From Rhodobacteraceae bacterium F11138 (GTDB taxonomy: Bacteria > Pseudomonadota > Alphaproteobacteria > Rhodobacterales > Rhodobacteraceae): a DNA stretch of 64,000 bases. The notes beneath the pieces were generated by a model, which saw only the letters and a program-made list of their open reading frames with translations, searched no databases and had not been told where the DNA came from. Both the position numbers and the translations under genes were made by a program. The stretch is taken from assembly GCA_016521575.1 (NCBI GenBank), contig JAEKDP010000002.1, positions 472,098-536,097 on the forward strand, in the 5' to 3' direction. This document shows positions 1 to 8,710 of this stretch, piece after piece; within the stretch, counting starts at the first letter, position 1, and each line of letters begins with the position of its first letter.

Positions 1-1313
1 ATCGCGCATTTTCCATCGGCGGTGGCGATCACCGTCGCCGCCCCCTTGAACAGAACCGTACAGCCAGCCCGCGCGGCGGCCGCGCGGGTCGCATCGACCT
101 TGGAATAGGCCGGGCCGCGCCGGGCGGGCTCGGCCAGTTGTCGGGCGATATCCGGAAACAAGCGTTGGAATTCCCCCCCATGCGGCGTCAGCACCACCTG
201 ATTGTGCAGCATCCGGAACAAATCATCCGGCTGGGCACGAAACAGGGTCAGCGCATCTGCATCCAGCACCAAGGGACGCTGCGACGCCAGAGCCGCCTCG
301 ATCAAGGCACGGCTTTGCGGCCCTGTGCCCAGTGCGGGGCCAAGGCACAGGGCATTCAGCCGCGCATCCTGCAACAGATTGCTCAGCCCATCGGCGTCGG
401 CGATACGGACCTGCATCAGCGCGGTGACATGGGCGGCAACTTCGAATTGCGCCGCAGGCGGGACACCCAGGGTGACCAGCCCCGCCCCGATGCGCAAAGC
501 CGAACGCGCCGCAAGCCGGGCCGCCCCGGTCCGCCCGGGTCCGCCGCTCAGCACCAGGGCATGGCCGTGGACGTATTTCTGCCCTGCGGCCGTTTTCGAC
601 AGAAATGCCGGATCGGCGGTCCGGACCAGCCGGACCTGCCCCTTGCCGTGCGCGCCAGCGGGCAGACCGATGTCGCAGACGTCCAGTTGTACGGAATGGC
701 CCCCGCCGATCCCCAGATGATGCCCGATCTTGGCCCGGTGAAAACTGACCGTCAGATCCGCCTGCATGTGACAGCCCAATGCCTTGCCGCTGTCGGCGCA
801 AATCCCCGACGGGATATCGACCGCAACGCATCTGACCCCCAGGCGGCGGCGCAGATCCTGAACACGGGCAATGACCTTGCAGACCGGACCGGTCACCGGG
901 CGGCACAGCCCGGTTCCGAACAAAGCATCGACCACCACATCGGGGCAAGCTCCGTCCGGGATCGTCATGTCCTGCGTCAGCCCGGTGACGGTTCCCGTTT
1001 CAAGCCATCGGTCGTGGTTGGCACGCGCATCGGGGCCCATGCCATCCGGCGTGCCCAAAAGGCAGGTTGTCACCTCCCATCCGCGCGCCTGCAGCAATCT
1101 GGCGATGACGAACCCGTCGCCGCCATTGTTTCCCGGCCCGCACAGAACGACCGCGCTGCGGTTTCCCGTGCCCAGCTCGGGCCAATGTCGCAGGATGGCG
1201 GCAACCACGCCGGCACCGGCCCGTTCCATCAACGCAAGCCCGCTTACCCGCCCCGATACGATTTCTTCCTGCTCGATGGCGCGCATCCGGGCAGCGGTCA
1301 GAACGTCTGGCAC
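1..1313 (-). CDS. nnr: Bifunctional NAD(P)H-hydrate epimerase / ADP-dependent dehydratase (partial, runs off window)
   Basis: This enzyme repairs hydrated NAD(P)H: the N-terminal YjeF_N half epimerises R/S-NAD(P)HX and the C-terminal ribokinase-like half dehydrates S-NADPHX using ADP. Read on the minus strand, the N-half shows CGPGNNGGDGFVIA and DALFGTGL, and the C-half shows LSGGPGRTGAARLA and LTPHGGEFQRLFP, the order of fused NNR proteins. About 437 codons are present and the C-terminus lies beyond position 1, consistent with a family length near 500-550. A GTG start at 1313 is chosen because an in-frame TGA lies just upstream and a GAGG ribosome site sits about 7 nt before it. It is divergent from glnB. 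Function is confident; the missing end cannot be judged. Confidence 0.88.
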   Translation of the reverse strand, partial: MPDVLTAARMRAIEQEEIVSGRVSGLALMERAGAGVVAAILRHWPELGTGNRSAVVLCGPGNNGGDGFVIARLLQARGWEVTTCLLGTPDGMGPDARANHDRWLETGTVTGLTQDMTIPDGACPDVVVDALFGTGLCRPVTGPVCKVIARVQDLRRRLGVRCVAVDIPSGICADSGKALGCHMQADLTVSFHRAKIGHHLGIGGGHSVQLDVCDIGLPAGAHGKGQVRLVRTADPAFLSKTAAGQKYVHGHALVLSGGPGRTGAARLAARSALRIGAGLVTLGVPPAAQFEVAAHVTALMQVRIADADGLSNLLQDARLNALCLGPALGTGPQSRALIEAALASQRPLVLDADALTLFRAQPDDLFRMLHNQVVLTPHGGEFQRLFPDIARQLAEPARRGPAYSKVDATRAAAARAGCTVLFKGAATVIATADGKCA

Positions 1314-1326
1314 GTCAAAGCCTCAC

Positions 1327-1358
1327 TTTTTCATTTTGCCTGTTTTTCATTTTGCCTG
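1327..1358. repeat. Exact tandem duplication of a 16-bp unit upstream of glnB
   Basis: The 16-mer TTTTTCATTTTGCCTG occurs at 1327-1342 and again, unchanged, at 1343-1358. It lies between the divergent nnr and glnB genes, just outside the nnr start and about 140 bp before glnB. It is T-rich against a GC-rich background. It could be a slippage product or a doubled regulator site; paired NtrC sites upstream of glnB are known in Rhodobacter, but no consensus match is claimed here. Confidence 0.7.
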
Positions 1359-1443
1359 TTTATTGGGCGATCCGCACATTTTGACGGCACCCGCCGGGAT
1401 TCCCCCACACCACCCCCGGTCCGTCCAGCCTATCCGATTGTGA

Positions 1444-1834
<391 letters not shown>

Positions 1835-1836
<2 letters not shown>

Positions 1837-1872
1837 CCACATCACCGGTTCTCAACCACATCACCAGTTCTC
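1835..1872 (+). repeat. Tandem 19-bp repeat in the glnB-glnA spacer
   Basis: AACCACATCACCGGTTCTC at 1835-1853 is repeated directly at 1854-1872 with one mismatch (G to A). The first copy overlaps the glnB stop codon by two bases and the second ends 18 bp before the glnA start. It makes up most of the 54-bp spacer, so the spacer appears to have grown by a recent duplication. Confidence 0.75.
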
Positions 1873-1890
1873 AACAAGAGGAAAGAGAGA

Positions 1891-3297
1891 ATGAGCAAGG
1901 ACGCGATTCTCAGCACGATCAAGGATGAAGACATTGAATATGTCGACATCCGTTTCACCGACCCGCGCGGCAAGCTGCAGCATGTCACCCTGGTGTCCGA
2001 CCTGGTCGACGAGGATTTCATCGAAGAAGGCTTTATGTTCGACGGCTCGTCCATCGCCGGCTGGAAGTCGATCGAAGCCAGCGACATGAAGCTGATGATG
2101 GATACCGAAAGCGCCTATATCGATCCATTCTATGCGGAAAAGACCCTGTGTGTGCATTGCTCGGTCGTAGAGCCGGACACCGGCGAACCCTATGAACGCG
2201 ACCCGCGCGGAACCGCCGAGAAGGCCGAAGCCTATCTGATCGCTTCCGGGATCGGGGACGTGGCCTATTTCGGTCCCGAGGCCGAATTCTTCCTGTTCGA
2301 CGATGTGCGGTTTTCCAACAGCATCAACAAGGTGTCCTATGAGGTTGACGCCACCGATGCGTCCTGGAACACCGACACCGAATACGAAATGGGCAACATG
2401 GGGCATCGCCCGGGCCTCAAGGGCGGTTATTTCCCGGTCAACCCGACCGACGAAGCCCAGGACCTGCGCAGCGAAATGCTGTCGACCATGAAGCGCCTTG
2501 GCATGAAGGTCGACAAGCACCATCACGAGGTCGCCTCGTGTCAGCATGAGCTGGGCCTGATCTTTGGCACCCTGACCACCCAGGCCGATGAGTTGCAGAA
2601 ATACAAGTATGTGATCCACAACGTGGCCCACGCCTATGGCAAGTCGGCCACGTTCATGCCCAAGCCGATCTATGGCGACAACGGATCCGGCATGCATGTC
2701 AACATGTCGATCTGGAAGGACGGCAAGCCGCTGTTCGCCGGCGACAAATACGCCGACCTGTCGCAGGAAGCCCTGTATTTCATCGGCGGCATCCTCAAGC
2801 ACGCCAAGACGTTGAATGCGTTCACCAACCCGTCCACTAACAGCTACAAGCGCCTGATCCCCGGGTTCGAGGCGCCTGTGCTGCGCGCCTATTCCGCGCG
2901 CAACCGGTCGGGCTGTGTCCGGATTCCATGGACGGAAAGCCCCAAGGCCAAGCGCGTCGAAGCGCGTTTCCCCGATCCGGCGGCCAACCCGTACCTGTGT
3001 TTTGCCGCCTTGCTGATGGCCGGGCTGGACGGGATCAAGAACAAGATCGACCCCGGCGAAGCCATGGACAAGAACCTTTACGATCTGCCCGCCGAAGAAC
3101 TGGCCGGTATTCCCACCGTCTGCGGCAGCCTGCGTGAAGCAATGGAGGCTCTGGCCGCCGATCATGACTTCCTGCTGCAAGGGGACGTCTTCACCAAGAA
3201 CCAGATCGAAGGCTATATCGAATTGAAGATGGAAGAGGTCCACCAATACGAACACACGCCGCATCCGGTCGAATTCGGCATGTATTACAGCTGCTGA
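1891..3297 (+). CDS. glnA: Type I glutamine synthetase
   Basis: Glutamine synthetase (GSI-beta) makes glutamine from glutamate, ammonia and ATP in the cytoplasm as a dodecamer. The 468-residue length is typical. Visible signatures are the latch-side segment [22 protein letters not shown], the glutamate-binding region [15 protein letters not shown], the ATP-binding stretch [14 protein letters not shown], and the adenylylation motif NLYDLP with Tyr397. That tyrosine implies GlnE control, matched by the PII gene directly upstream. The ATG at 1891 follows AAGAGGAAAGAGAG. The gene ends just before a strong intrinsic terminator at 3320, so glnBA forms a closed transcription unit. Confidence 0.98.
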   Translation: MSKDAILSTIKDEDIEYVDIRFTDPRGKLQHVTLVSDLVDEDFIEEGFMFDGSSIAGWKSIEASDMKLMMDTESAYIDPFYAEKTLCVHCSVVEPDTGEPYERDPRGTAEKAEAYLIASGIGDVAYFGPEAEFFLFDDVRFSNSINKVSYEVDATDASWNTDTEYEMGNMGHRPGLKGGYFPVNPTDEAQDLRSEMLSTMKRLGMKVDKHHHEVASCQHELGLIFGTLTTQADELQKYKYVIHNVAHAYGKSATFMPKPIYGDNGSGMHVNMSIWKDGKPLFAGDKYADLSQEALYFIGGILKHAKTLNAFTNPSTNSYKRLIPGFEAPVLRAYSARNRSGCVRIPWTESPKAKRVEARFPDPAANPYLCFAALLMAGLDGIKNKIDPGEAMDKNLYDLPAEELAGIPTVCGSLREAMEALAADHDFLLQGDVFTKNQIEGYIELKMEEVHQYEHTPHPVEFGMYYSC

Positions 3298-3319
3298 TCC
3301 CAGCGATCAGACAAACGGT

Positions 3320-3349
3320 AGGTGTCCCGGCTTCGGGGCACCTTTTTTC
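3320..3349 (+). terminator. Intrinsic terminator of glnBA
   Basis: Stem AGGTGTCCCG / CGGGGCACCT with a short GCTT-type loop (one G-T pair), followed directly by a run of T residues (TTTTTT). It lies 22 bp after the glnA stop. Confidence 0.88.
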
Positions 3350-3513
3350 TTGTCCACGGCAAGGACAGCGCCACTGATGGTGCTTTTAGGCAACGACGGC
3401 GATGTGGATGCGGTCTGATCGCGTCTTTGCGCCGGATGATCCGAACAAGCCGGTTCCCAAGCGTGGCGTGTCTGGTTAGCATCGCACCGTAGCCTATTGA
3501 GGAGCCAGCCAAT

Positions 3514-4323
3514 ATGAGTTCTCACCCCGTGATCCGCCTGGCCTGCGGCCTTGTTCTGAGCGGCTTGATGGCCGGCCCGGTTTTCGCGGCGGCCTGTGGC
3601 AATTCCGGCGGGGGATTTGACGCCTGGAAAGCCGAATTCGCAAACCAGGCCCGCCAGTCCGGCGTCGGCAAGAAAGGGCTGCAAGCCCTGTCCCAGGCGA
3701 CATACGCGACCCGGACGATTTCGGCGGATCGCAATCAGAAGTCGTTCAAATACTCGCTGGACAAGTTCATGCAACTGCGCGGAGCCAACACGATCGTGGC
3801 ACAGGGGCGCAAGCGCAAGGCCCGCAATCCCGAGTTCTACGCCGTGCTGGAACGACAGTACGGCGTCCCCGCCGGTATTCTGATTTCGATCCACGGCATG
3901 GAAACCGGGTTTGGCGGTTTCATGGGTGACAGTCAGGTGATCTCGGCCATCACCACCCTGGCTTATGATTGCCGGCGGTCCGATTTTTTCGTGCCGCATG
4001 CAATCGGTGCGCTGAAACTGGTGGATCAGGGCACATTGACCACCGCCACCCTGGGGGCAAGACACGGCGAATTGGGACATACGCAGTTTCTGCCCGGCAA
4101 TGCGCTGACCTATGGGGTGGACGCCACCGGTGACGGGAAGGTCGATTTCTACAACATGACGGATGCGTTGGCCTCGACCGCCAATTTTCTGCGCCAGAAA
4201 GGCTGGAAACCGGGCCGGGGATACCAGGAAGGCCAACCCAACTTTGCCGTCATTCAACAGTGGAACGCGGCCAGCGTCTATCAAAAGGCGATCGCCATCA
4301 TGGCGGCGCGCATCGATCAGTAG
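3514..4323 (+). CDS. Lytic murein transglycosylase (MltB/SLT_2 type)
   Basis: It cleaves peptidoglycan glycan strands non-hydrolytically in the periplasm. The first ~26 residues form a Sec signal peptide (basic start, hydrophobic core, FAAA cleavage area). The mature part matches the SLT_2 fold: the catalytic glutamate lies in HGMETGFGGFMG (Glu130), then GHTQFLPGNALTYGVDATGDGK and NMTDALASTANFLRQKGWKPG, typical of MltB-like enzymes. At 269 residues it is shorter than E. coli MltB and lacks a peptidoglycan-binding C-terminal module. No lipobox cysteine sits at the signal cleavage site, so it is probably soluble. The ATG follows GAGGAGCCAGCCAAT. It stands alone between glnA and a convergent kinase gene. 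Confidence 0.9.
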   Translation: MSSHPVIRLACGLVLSGLMAGPVFAAACGNSGGGFDAWKAEFANQARQSGVGKKGLQALSQATYATRTISADRNQKSFKYSLDKFMQLRGANTIVAQGRKRKARNPEFYAVLERQYGVPAGILISIHGMETGFGGFMGDSQVISAITTLAYDCRRSDFFVPHAIGALKLVDQGTLTTATLGARHGELGHTQFLPGNALTYGVDATGDGKVDFYNMTDALASTANFLRQKGWKPGRGYQEGQPNFAVIQQWNAASVYQKAIAIMAARIDQ

Positions 4324-4347
4324 CACGGATCAGTGACACGCGGGCTG

Positions 4348-5667
4348 TTAGCGAGCGATCACGATATCCGCGCACAACCCGCCCAGGGTTTCGCTTTCGC
4401 CCAGCCTCAGGATGCCGCCATGGGCCCGCGCCACATCGGTCACGATGGCCAGCCCCAGCCCCACGCCGCTGCCCTTGTCCTGATTGCGCGCCGGGTCCAG
4501 CCGTGTGAACGGTTTGATCGATTCTCCCCGCCGGTCGGTGGGAATGCCCGGACCGTCGTCCTCGACCCGGATGCGCAGGGATTTTTCGCTGAGAACCACG
4601 GATACGGTCGCCCGGGTGCCATACCGCGCTGCATTGTTCAAAAGGTTCTCCACCGCCCGCCGGATCGCCATCGACCGTAGCATCACGGTCCCCTCGCCGC
4701 TGGCTTCGGTCAATTCAACCGCGCCACCGGCCCGCTGTGCGTCCTCGACGATGCGGCGCACCAGATCCAGCGGATCGACCTCTTCGGGTTCGCCTTCTGC
4801 CACGCCCTTGGAAAAGTCCAGAAACGCGTCCAGAAGGCGCTGCATCTCGTCCACATCCCGCAACAACGGCTTGGCCTCGTCCTCGTCGATCATGGCCAGC
4901 CCCAGCTTCAGCCGCGTCAGGGGCGTGCGTAAATCGTGGCTGACCCCTGACAGCATCAGCGTGCGTTGCTCGATCTGCCGCTCGATCCGCGATCGCATGT
5001 CCAGAAACGCCCCGCCGGCAGCCCGGACCTCGGTTGCGCCCGACGGTGCATAGGGCACGGTGCGGCCGCGCCCGAAAGCCTGCGCCGCATCCGCAAGCCG
5101 GGTGATCGGGCGCAGCTGGTTGCGCATGTACAAGAACGCAATCACCGTCATCAGCGCGCCGAAAAATACCATGGTGACTATCAACTGATGCGGATTGGCC
5201 ACCGCAACCAGACTACGCGAAAAACTGAACCGCGCCGGACCCAGATCCGACTCCAGGTAAATCTGTACCGACCTGTTGTCGGGAAAGATCGTCGCCAACG
5301 TATCGGGCAGTTCCGTTTTGATCCTGTTCCGCGCGATCCTGGCGGAAAAATCATACCACCGAAGGTAGTCCGCTTGCGGCACATCCGCTTGGGGCACGAA
5401 ACCCACATCCATCTGGAACGCAGCCATATAGGGCCGCATCCGCTCCAGCGCCGCTTGGGTCGTGCCCGCCTGCCCCATCTGGCCGACCAGAACATCCAGT
5501 TCGCGCACCAGTGTGCTGGTCATCTGATCCGTGACATTTTCCAGATGTTTCTGCACAAAGGCAACGGAAACAACCAGTTGCACACTGACAACCGGCACAA
5601 TCAGGATCAGGGCCGCCCGTCCGTACAGGCTGCGCGGCATATAGTGTTTGAGCCATTGAAAGAACAT
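4348..5667 (-). CDS. EnvZ-like membrane sensor histidine kinase without an adjacent response regulator
   Basis: The 439-residue protein starts with a short cytoplasmic tail and a transmembrane segment (ALILIVPVVSVQLVVSVAF), a ~120-residue periplasmic loop, a second membrane segment near residues 160-180, a HAMP-like linker (LRPITRLADAAQAFGRG), a HisKA H-box (SGVSHDLRTPLTRLKLG) and a HATPase domain with the N-box region ENLLNNAARYG and GxG boxes (VEDDGPGIP, GVGLGLAIV). This is the EnvZ layout. Usually such kinases follow an ompR-like gene, but none is present on either side: the upstream gene is a divergent MBL hydrolase only 40 bp away, so promoters must be packed into that gap or into coding sequence. 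Its stimulus is unknown. Confidence 0.9.
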   Translation of the reverse strand: MFFQWLKHYMPRSLYGRAALILIVPVVSVQLVVSVAFVQKHLENVTDQMTSTLVRELDVLVGQMGQAGTTQAALERMRPYMAAFQMDVGFVPQADVPQADYLRWYDFSARIARNRIKTELPDTLATIFPDNRSVQIYLESDLGPARFSFSRSLVAVANPHQLIVTMVFFGALMTVIAFLYMRNQLRPITRLADAAQAFGRGRTVPYAPSGATEVRAAGGAFLDMRSRIERQIEQRTLMLSGVSHDLRTPLTRLKLGLAMIDEDEAKPLLRDVDEMQRLLDAFLDFSKGVAEGEPEEVDPLDLVRRIVEDAQRAGGAVELTEASGEGTVMLRSMAIRRAVENLLNNAARYGTRATVSVVLSEKSLRIRVEDDGPGIPTDRRGESIKPFTRLDPARNQDKGSGVGLGLAIVTDVARAHGGILRLGESETLGGLCADIVIAR

Positions 5668-5707
5668 GCGCTAAGCCTAGCGGGCAGCCGCGACAAGAGG
5701 AAGAGAA

Positions 5708-6625
5708 ATGCCCCAGCCCCCCGACGATTTCAATCCGCCTGCCGGTGTGGCGATTCAACTGCAACCGGGCTTGCGGCGAATTCTGGCTCCGAACCCCTCT
5801 CCTATGACCTATCGTGGCACCAATACCTATCTTCTGGGCGACAGCGAACTGGCGGTCATCGATCCCGGCCCCGCCGACCCGGCCCATCTGGAAGCGATTC
5901 TTGCAGCGGTGGGGCCGACACAGCGCATAAGCCATATCATCGTCACACACGCCCATCTGGATCACTCTCCATTGGCGCGTCCTTTGAGCGACCGCACCGC
6001 AGCACCGGTTCTGGCCTTCGGCGATGCCGCGGCCGGCCGCAGCCGCGTGATGCAGGATCTCGTGGACCGCGGGATGACGGGCGGCGGCGAAGGCCTGGAT
6101 ACGGCGTTCAATCCCGACCATTGCGTCGCCGACGGGGACCGCATCGCCGGAGAAGACTGGAGCCTTGAGGTCATCCACACGCCCGGGCATTTGGGCAATC
6201 ACATTGCTCTTGGGTGGCAGGATACCTGTTTCACCGCCGACCATGTCATGGGCTGGGCCAGTTCGCTGGTGTCCCCACCGGATGGCGACCTGACCGATTT
6301 CATGGCCTCCTGTCACCGCTTGAATGAACGCAGCTGGAAGGTTTTTTATCCAGGACACGGAGCCCCGATCACCGAACCCGCCGAGCGTCTGAACTGGCTG
6401 ATGCAGCACCGGCTTGGCCGCGAATCCGAAATTCTACGGGCGCTGGCCTCGGCGCCCGCGAATGCACGCGAACTCGCCGAACGCATCTACACCGAAACAC
6501 CCGCATCGCTCCTACCTGCGGCGGAACGAAACGTCTTCGCCCACCTTGTTGATTTAACGGAAAAAAAAATGGTCAGACCGCAAGACACCCTCTCCGTCAC
6601 AACCCGTTTTTCATGCGTTGCATGA
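5708..6625 (+). CDS. MBL-fold metallo-hydrolase (LACTB2-like)
   Basis: A metallo-beta-lactamase-fold hydrolase of 305 residues. The metal motif HxHxDH is THAHLDHS near residue 81; further ligands are in HTPGHLGNHIALG and FTADHVMGW, and the family C-terminal His is in FYPGHGAPI. A ~70-residue tail (QHRLGRESEILRAL to the end) resembles the winged-helix extension of the LACTB2 group, which includes endoribonuclease-like and thioesterase-like members; the substrate cannot be told from sequence. The ATG follows GAGGAAGAGAA. It is divergent from the histidine kinase and followed by tRNA-Asn. Confidence 0.88.
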   Translation: MPQPPDDFNPPAGVAIQLQPGLRRILAPNPSPMTYRGTNTYLLGDSELAVIDPGPADPAHLEAILAAVGPTQRISHIIVTHAHLDHSPLARPLSDRTAAPVLAFGDAAAGRSRVMQDLVDRGMTGGGEGLDTAFNPDHCVADGDRIAGEDWSLEVIHTPGHLGNHIALGWQDTCFTADHVMGWASSLVSPPDGDLTDFMASCHRLNERSWKVFYPGHGAPITEPAERLNWLMQHRLGRESEILRALASAPANARELAERIYTETPASLLPAAERNVFAHLVDLTEKKMVRPQDTLSVTTRFSCVA

Positions 6626-6703
6626 AGCATTCAAAAAAGTCCGCTTTTTCTTTCGAATCTCACTGGACTGGGCAATACCAGCTTGCTATATGCCCCAGAC
6701 CGT

Positions 6704-6778
6704 TCCGGCGTAGCTCAGCGGTAGAGCAGTTGACTGTTAATCAATTGGTCGTAGGTTCGATCCCTACCGCCGGAGCCA
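6704..6778 (+). tRNA. tRNA-Asn (anticodon GTT)
   Basis: A 75-nt cloverleaf including encoded CCA. Acceptor arm TCCGGCG pairs with CGCCGGA, the D-arm is TAGCTCAGCGGTAGAGCA, the anticodon stem GTTGA/TCAAT encloses the loop CTGTTAA with GTT, and the T-arm is GTAGGTTCGATCCCTAC. Accessory DNA starts directly after it, which makes it a plausible integration site, but no repeated tRNA 3' end was found further on. Confidence 0.98.
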
Positions 6779-7090
6779 AAATACCCAAACTTAACAATAC
6801 CTTAGGCGCACTTCGTCTATGGGGAATTTTGGCTTTCCGCTCTGGGGTAACATCCAGGGTAACAGATTCGACCAAGTGTTCTTCCTATTCGCGCGTCATC
6901 TAGCCCCTACCCCCTCTCAGAATCGGCCCGTTTGAAAATGTAGGTATGACGTGGGTGCGGAGCGAAGCGATGGCTTCAACACTGCCAGAGCTTCTTTTTG
7001 CTCAGCAACCCTTCCTAGTGCCACACTTCACCGGCAAGCGGATTGAGAAAATTCGCCAGGGCAAAGCCGCATATCCTGAAACTCCAGCCG
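6779..7090. other. 312-bp stretch without a supportable gene after tRNA-Asn
   Basis: No frame here has a good start, ribosome site or recognisable protein. Short words such as GGTAACATCC and GGGTAACA recur, and base composition is more AT-rich than the core genes to the left. It looks like the decayed edge of integrated DNA. Confidence 0.5.
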
Positions 7091-7417
7091 CTATTTCCAA
7101 CCAAACGGCAACGCGGGAGAAGTATATGTGACCGACTCCGTGCCGTCTGACAGTTCCAGCGTCGGAATTGCCTTTAGCAGAGCGGTGGCGGCGTCAGGAT
7201 CGCGCGTGTAGACCACTAGTCGATCTTCCAGCCTGTGCGCCGTAGGATGCGTGCCTCCGGCGTGTACTGCATATTCACCATGACCGAGATTGTCCGCCAA
7301 CCAGCGATGCAGCGCGTCAAGATCGCGGCCTAGTCCCTCACCAGGAACACGCAAAAAGACGCGAACCGGAAAGGCAGCGTCGTCAATCTTGGGCTGAGGC
7401 TTGGAGCGGCGACTCAT
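7091..7417 (-). CDS. Hypothetical protein, 108 aa
   Basis: I do not recognise this protein. Read from the ATG at 7417 it begins MSRRSKPQPKIDDAAFPVRVFLRVPGE-like and then alternates hydrophobic strand-like and helical stretches (a basic tail, then PVRVFLRV, LDALHRWLADNLG, DRLVVYTRD, ATALLKAI), which suggests a compact alpha/beta domain. There is no signal peptide or membrane segment. A frame opening further upstream at 7483 exists, but its first 22 residues are low quality and the 7417 ATG gives the more natural N-terminus. It sits alone between tRNA-Asn and the TIR gene in accessory DNA. It may be real or a leftover of a mobile element. Confidence 0.45.
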   Translation of the reverse strand: MSRRSKPQPKIDDAAFPVRVFLRVPGEGLGRDLDALHRWLADNLGHGEYAVHAGGTHPTAHRLEDRLVVYTRDPDAATALLKAIPTLELSDGTESVTYTSPALPFGWK

Positions 7418-7715
7418 ACTAGGAACATATGAAGAACATGATGTGCTGAGCAAGGTCGTTCGTGCAGGCAGAAAACCCGCCATGTCGCTGGCCTATTCGC
7501 CCAGAACAGAACTTCTTCATTCGCGCAATCGACGACTTGAGCCAGCCCGAAGCGGACACGATCCGCGCTTGTATTCAGCCTTCACTGCTCCAGCAGGTCG
7601 GGCGGAAAGTGTGCATTCGCTGCAGGTGCGAGCAATCAGAGCAAACCCTTGTAGACCGGACCTTGCGCCTTAGTTTTCCTGCCTTTGAGTGGAGACGCGG
7701 GTGTATGCAATGTAT

Positions 7716-7757
7716 TTTTCTTGATGCATGATAGATCAAGAAAACGAAAGCTATCAT
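7716..7757. promoter_or_regulatory. Nested inverted repeats upstream of the TIR gene
   Basis: TTTTCTTGAT (7716-7725) and ATCAAGAAAA (7735-7744) form a perfect 10-bp inverted repeat around a 9-nt loop. The loop-side word ATGATAG (7728-7734) is in turn complementary to CTATCAT (7751-7757). The two hairpins are mutually exclusive and end 17 bp before the TIR start codon. This could be an operator, a terminator or an RNA switch; nothing in the sequence decides between these. Confidence 0.55.
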
Positions 7758-7774
7758 GAGCAGGCTTAAACACT

Positions 7775-8710
7775 ATGAAAACAGATCTTTTTATCTCTTA
7801 CGCGTGGACATCCGAGGAACATCGAGAATGGGTCAGGTTGTTTGCCAGTCAAATTCATCTTCTGGGTTACAATGTCAAGATTGACGAGAAGGTTGACTAC
7901 GGCTCAAGCCTCAGCGGTTTCATGAAAGAAGTTACGAACTCCCAACATGTATTACTTGTGTTGGATGAAAATTATGTTGATCGAGCAAACAACAGACCTA
8001 AGTCAGGGGTGGGAATCGAAACAGAATGGATCAAAAGTGTATTTGATAAGAAGTCGGAAAAATGGTTATCCGTGGTTTTTGTTAGAAATCCTAACCGTGT
8101 GCTGCCAGCTTGGTTAGAGGATCAAAATCCGAAAGGGTTCGACTTCAATTCTGCTCCCGAAAGGGATGAGTTTCCAGGGTCTGTTCAAATTGACGAGGTC
8201 TGGCGCTGGATTGAGGGATTGCCCGCCGATAAAAGTAATGCCGTTCCACTTTCTGAACTCCGCAAACGCTCATCGAGAATTGAAAAAATAACTTCTCAGA
8301 AAGATCCTTCCAATTATTCCAATCCAGCGCTGAGTGGTAATGTCACATTTCGGCACAGAAACAACAGATATTTCACCGTCGGCCATAGCGAGTATGAATT
8401 CAAAATCAATTTTAGCGGGCGTGGCCATGACAGTGTTTATGTCTACACTGATAGTGGACTTGAAGCCGTGGGCCTAATAACAACAGAGAAATACGAGCGT
8501 TCATCTGTAGAATCATTTTTGACTCCAGCTCGTACAGCAACACCTGTTGTTGGCCAAAGTGTTATCCTCATGAATTCCCATGGTGTTCTTTGCATTATAA
8601 AAATTGATGAGGTGCAGTGTGAGGTTAATACTGGTGCTGTCGGCTATATTCCTGAACATGTCGCCTTTTCATATGAAATCTTGTCTTGGTCAGATGGCGA
8701 TCAAGTTTAG
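7775..8710 (+). CDS. TIR/SEFIR-domain protein with a beta-rich C-terminal domain
   Basis: A 311-residue protein and the most AT-rich gene in the window, a sign of recent transfer. Residues 4-11 read DLFISYAW, the box-1 signature of TIR/SEFIR folds; GYNVKID follows near residues 31-37, then GFMKEVTNSQHVLLVLDENYV, and ETEWIKSVF (Glu82, Glu84) where many bacterial TIR domains place the NAD-hydrolysing glutamate. After a linker, residues ~188-311 form a strand-rich domain (NRYFTVGHSEYEFKINFSGRG, SVYVYTDSG, AYEIL-like end) of a kind often attached to bacterial TIR domains. No transmembrane segment. Bacterial TIR proteins commonly act in phage defence by depleting NAD; here that role is inferred from fold and island location. 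The ribosome site is weak. Confidence 0.8.
   Translation: MKTDLFISYAWTSEEHREWVRLFASQIHLLGYNVKIDEKVDYGSSLSGFMKEVTNSQHVLLVLDENYVDRANNRPKSGVGIETEWIKSVFDKKSEKWLSVVFVRNPNRVLPAWLEDQNPKGFDFNSAPERDEFPGSVQIDEVWRWIEGLPADKSNAVPLSELRKRSSRIEKITSQKDPSNYSNPALSGNVTFRHRNNRYFTVGHSEYEFKINFSGRGHDSVYVYTDSGLEAVGLITTEKYERSSVESFLTPARTATPVVGQSVILMNSHGVLCIIKIDEVQCEVNTGAVGYIPEHVAFSYEILSWSDGDQV

Noticed and set aside
1861-3264. Long open minus-strand frame of about 467 codons opposite glnA
   Set aside because: It is antisense to glnA, whose motifs and length are unambiguous.
6613-6903. Open frame covering tRNA-Asn
   Set aside because: It translates through a tRNA. Peptides from tRNA antisense or sense strands are a common false annotation.
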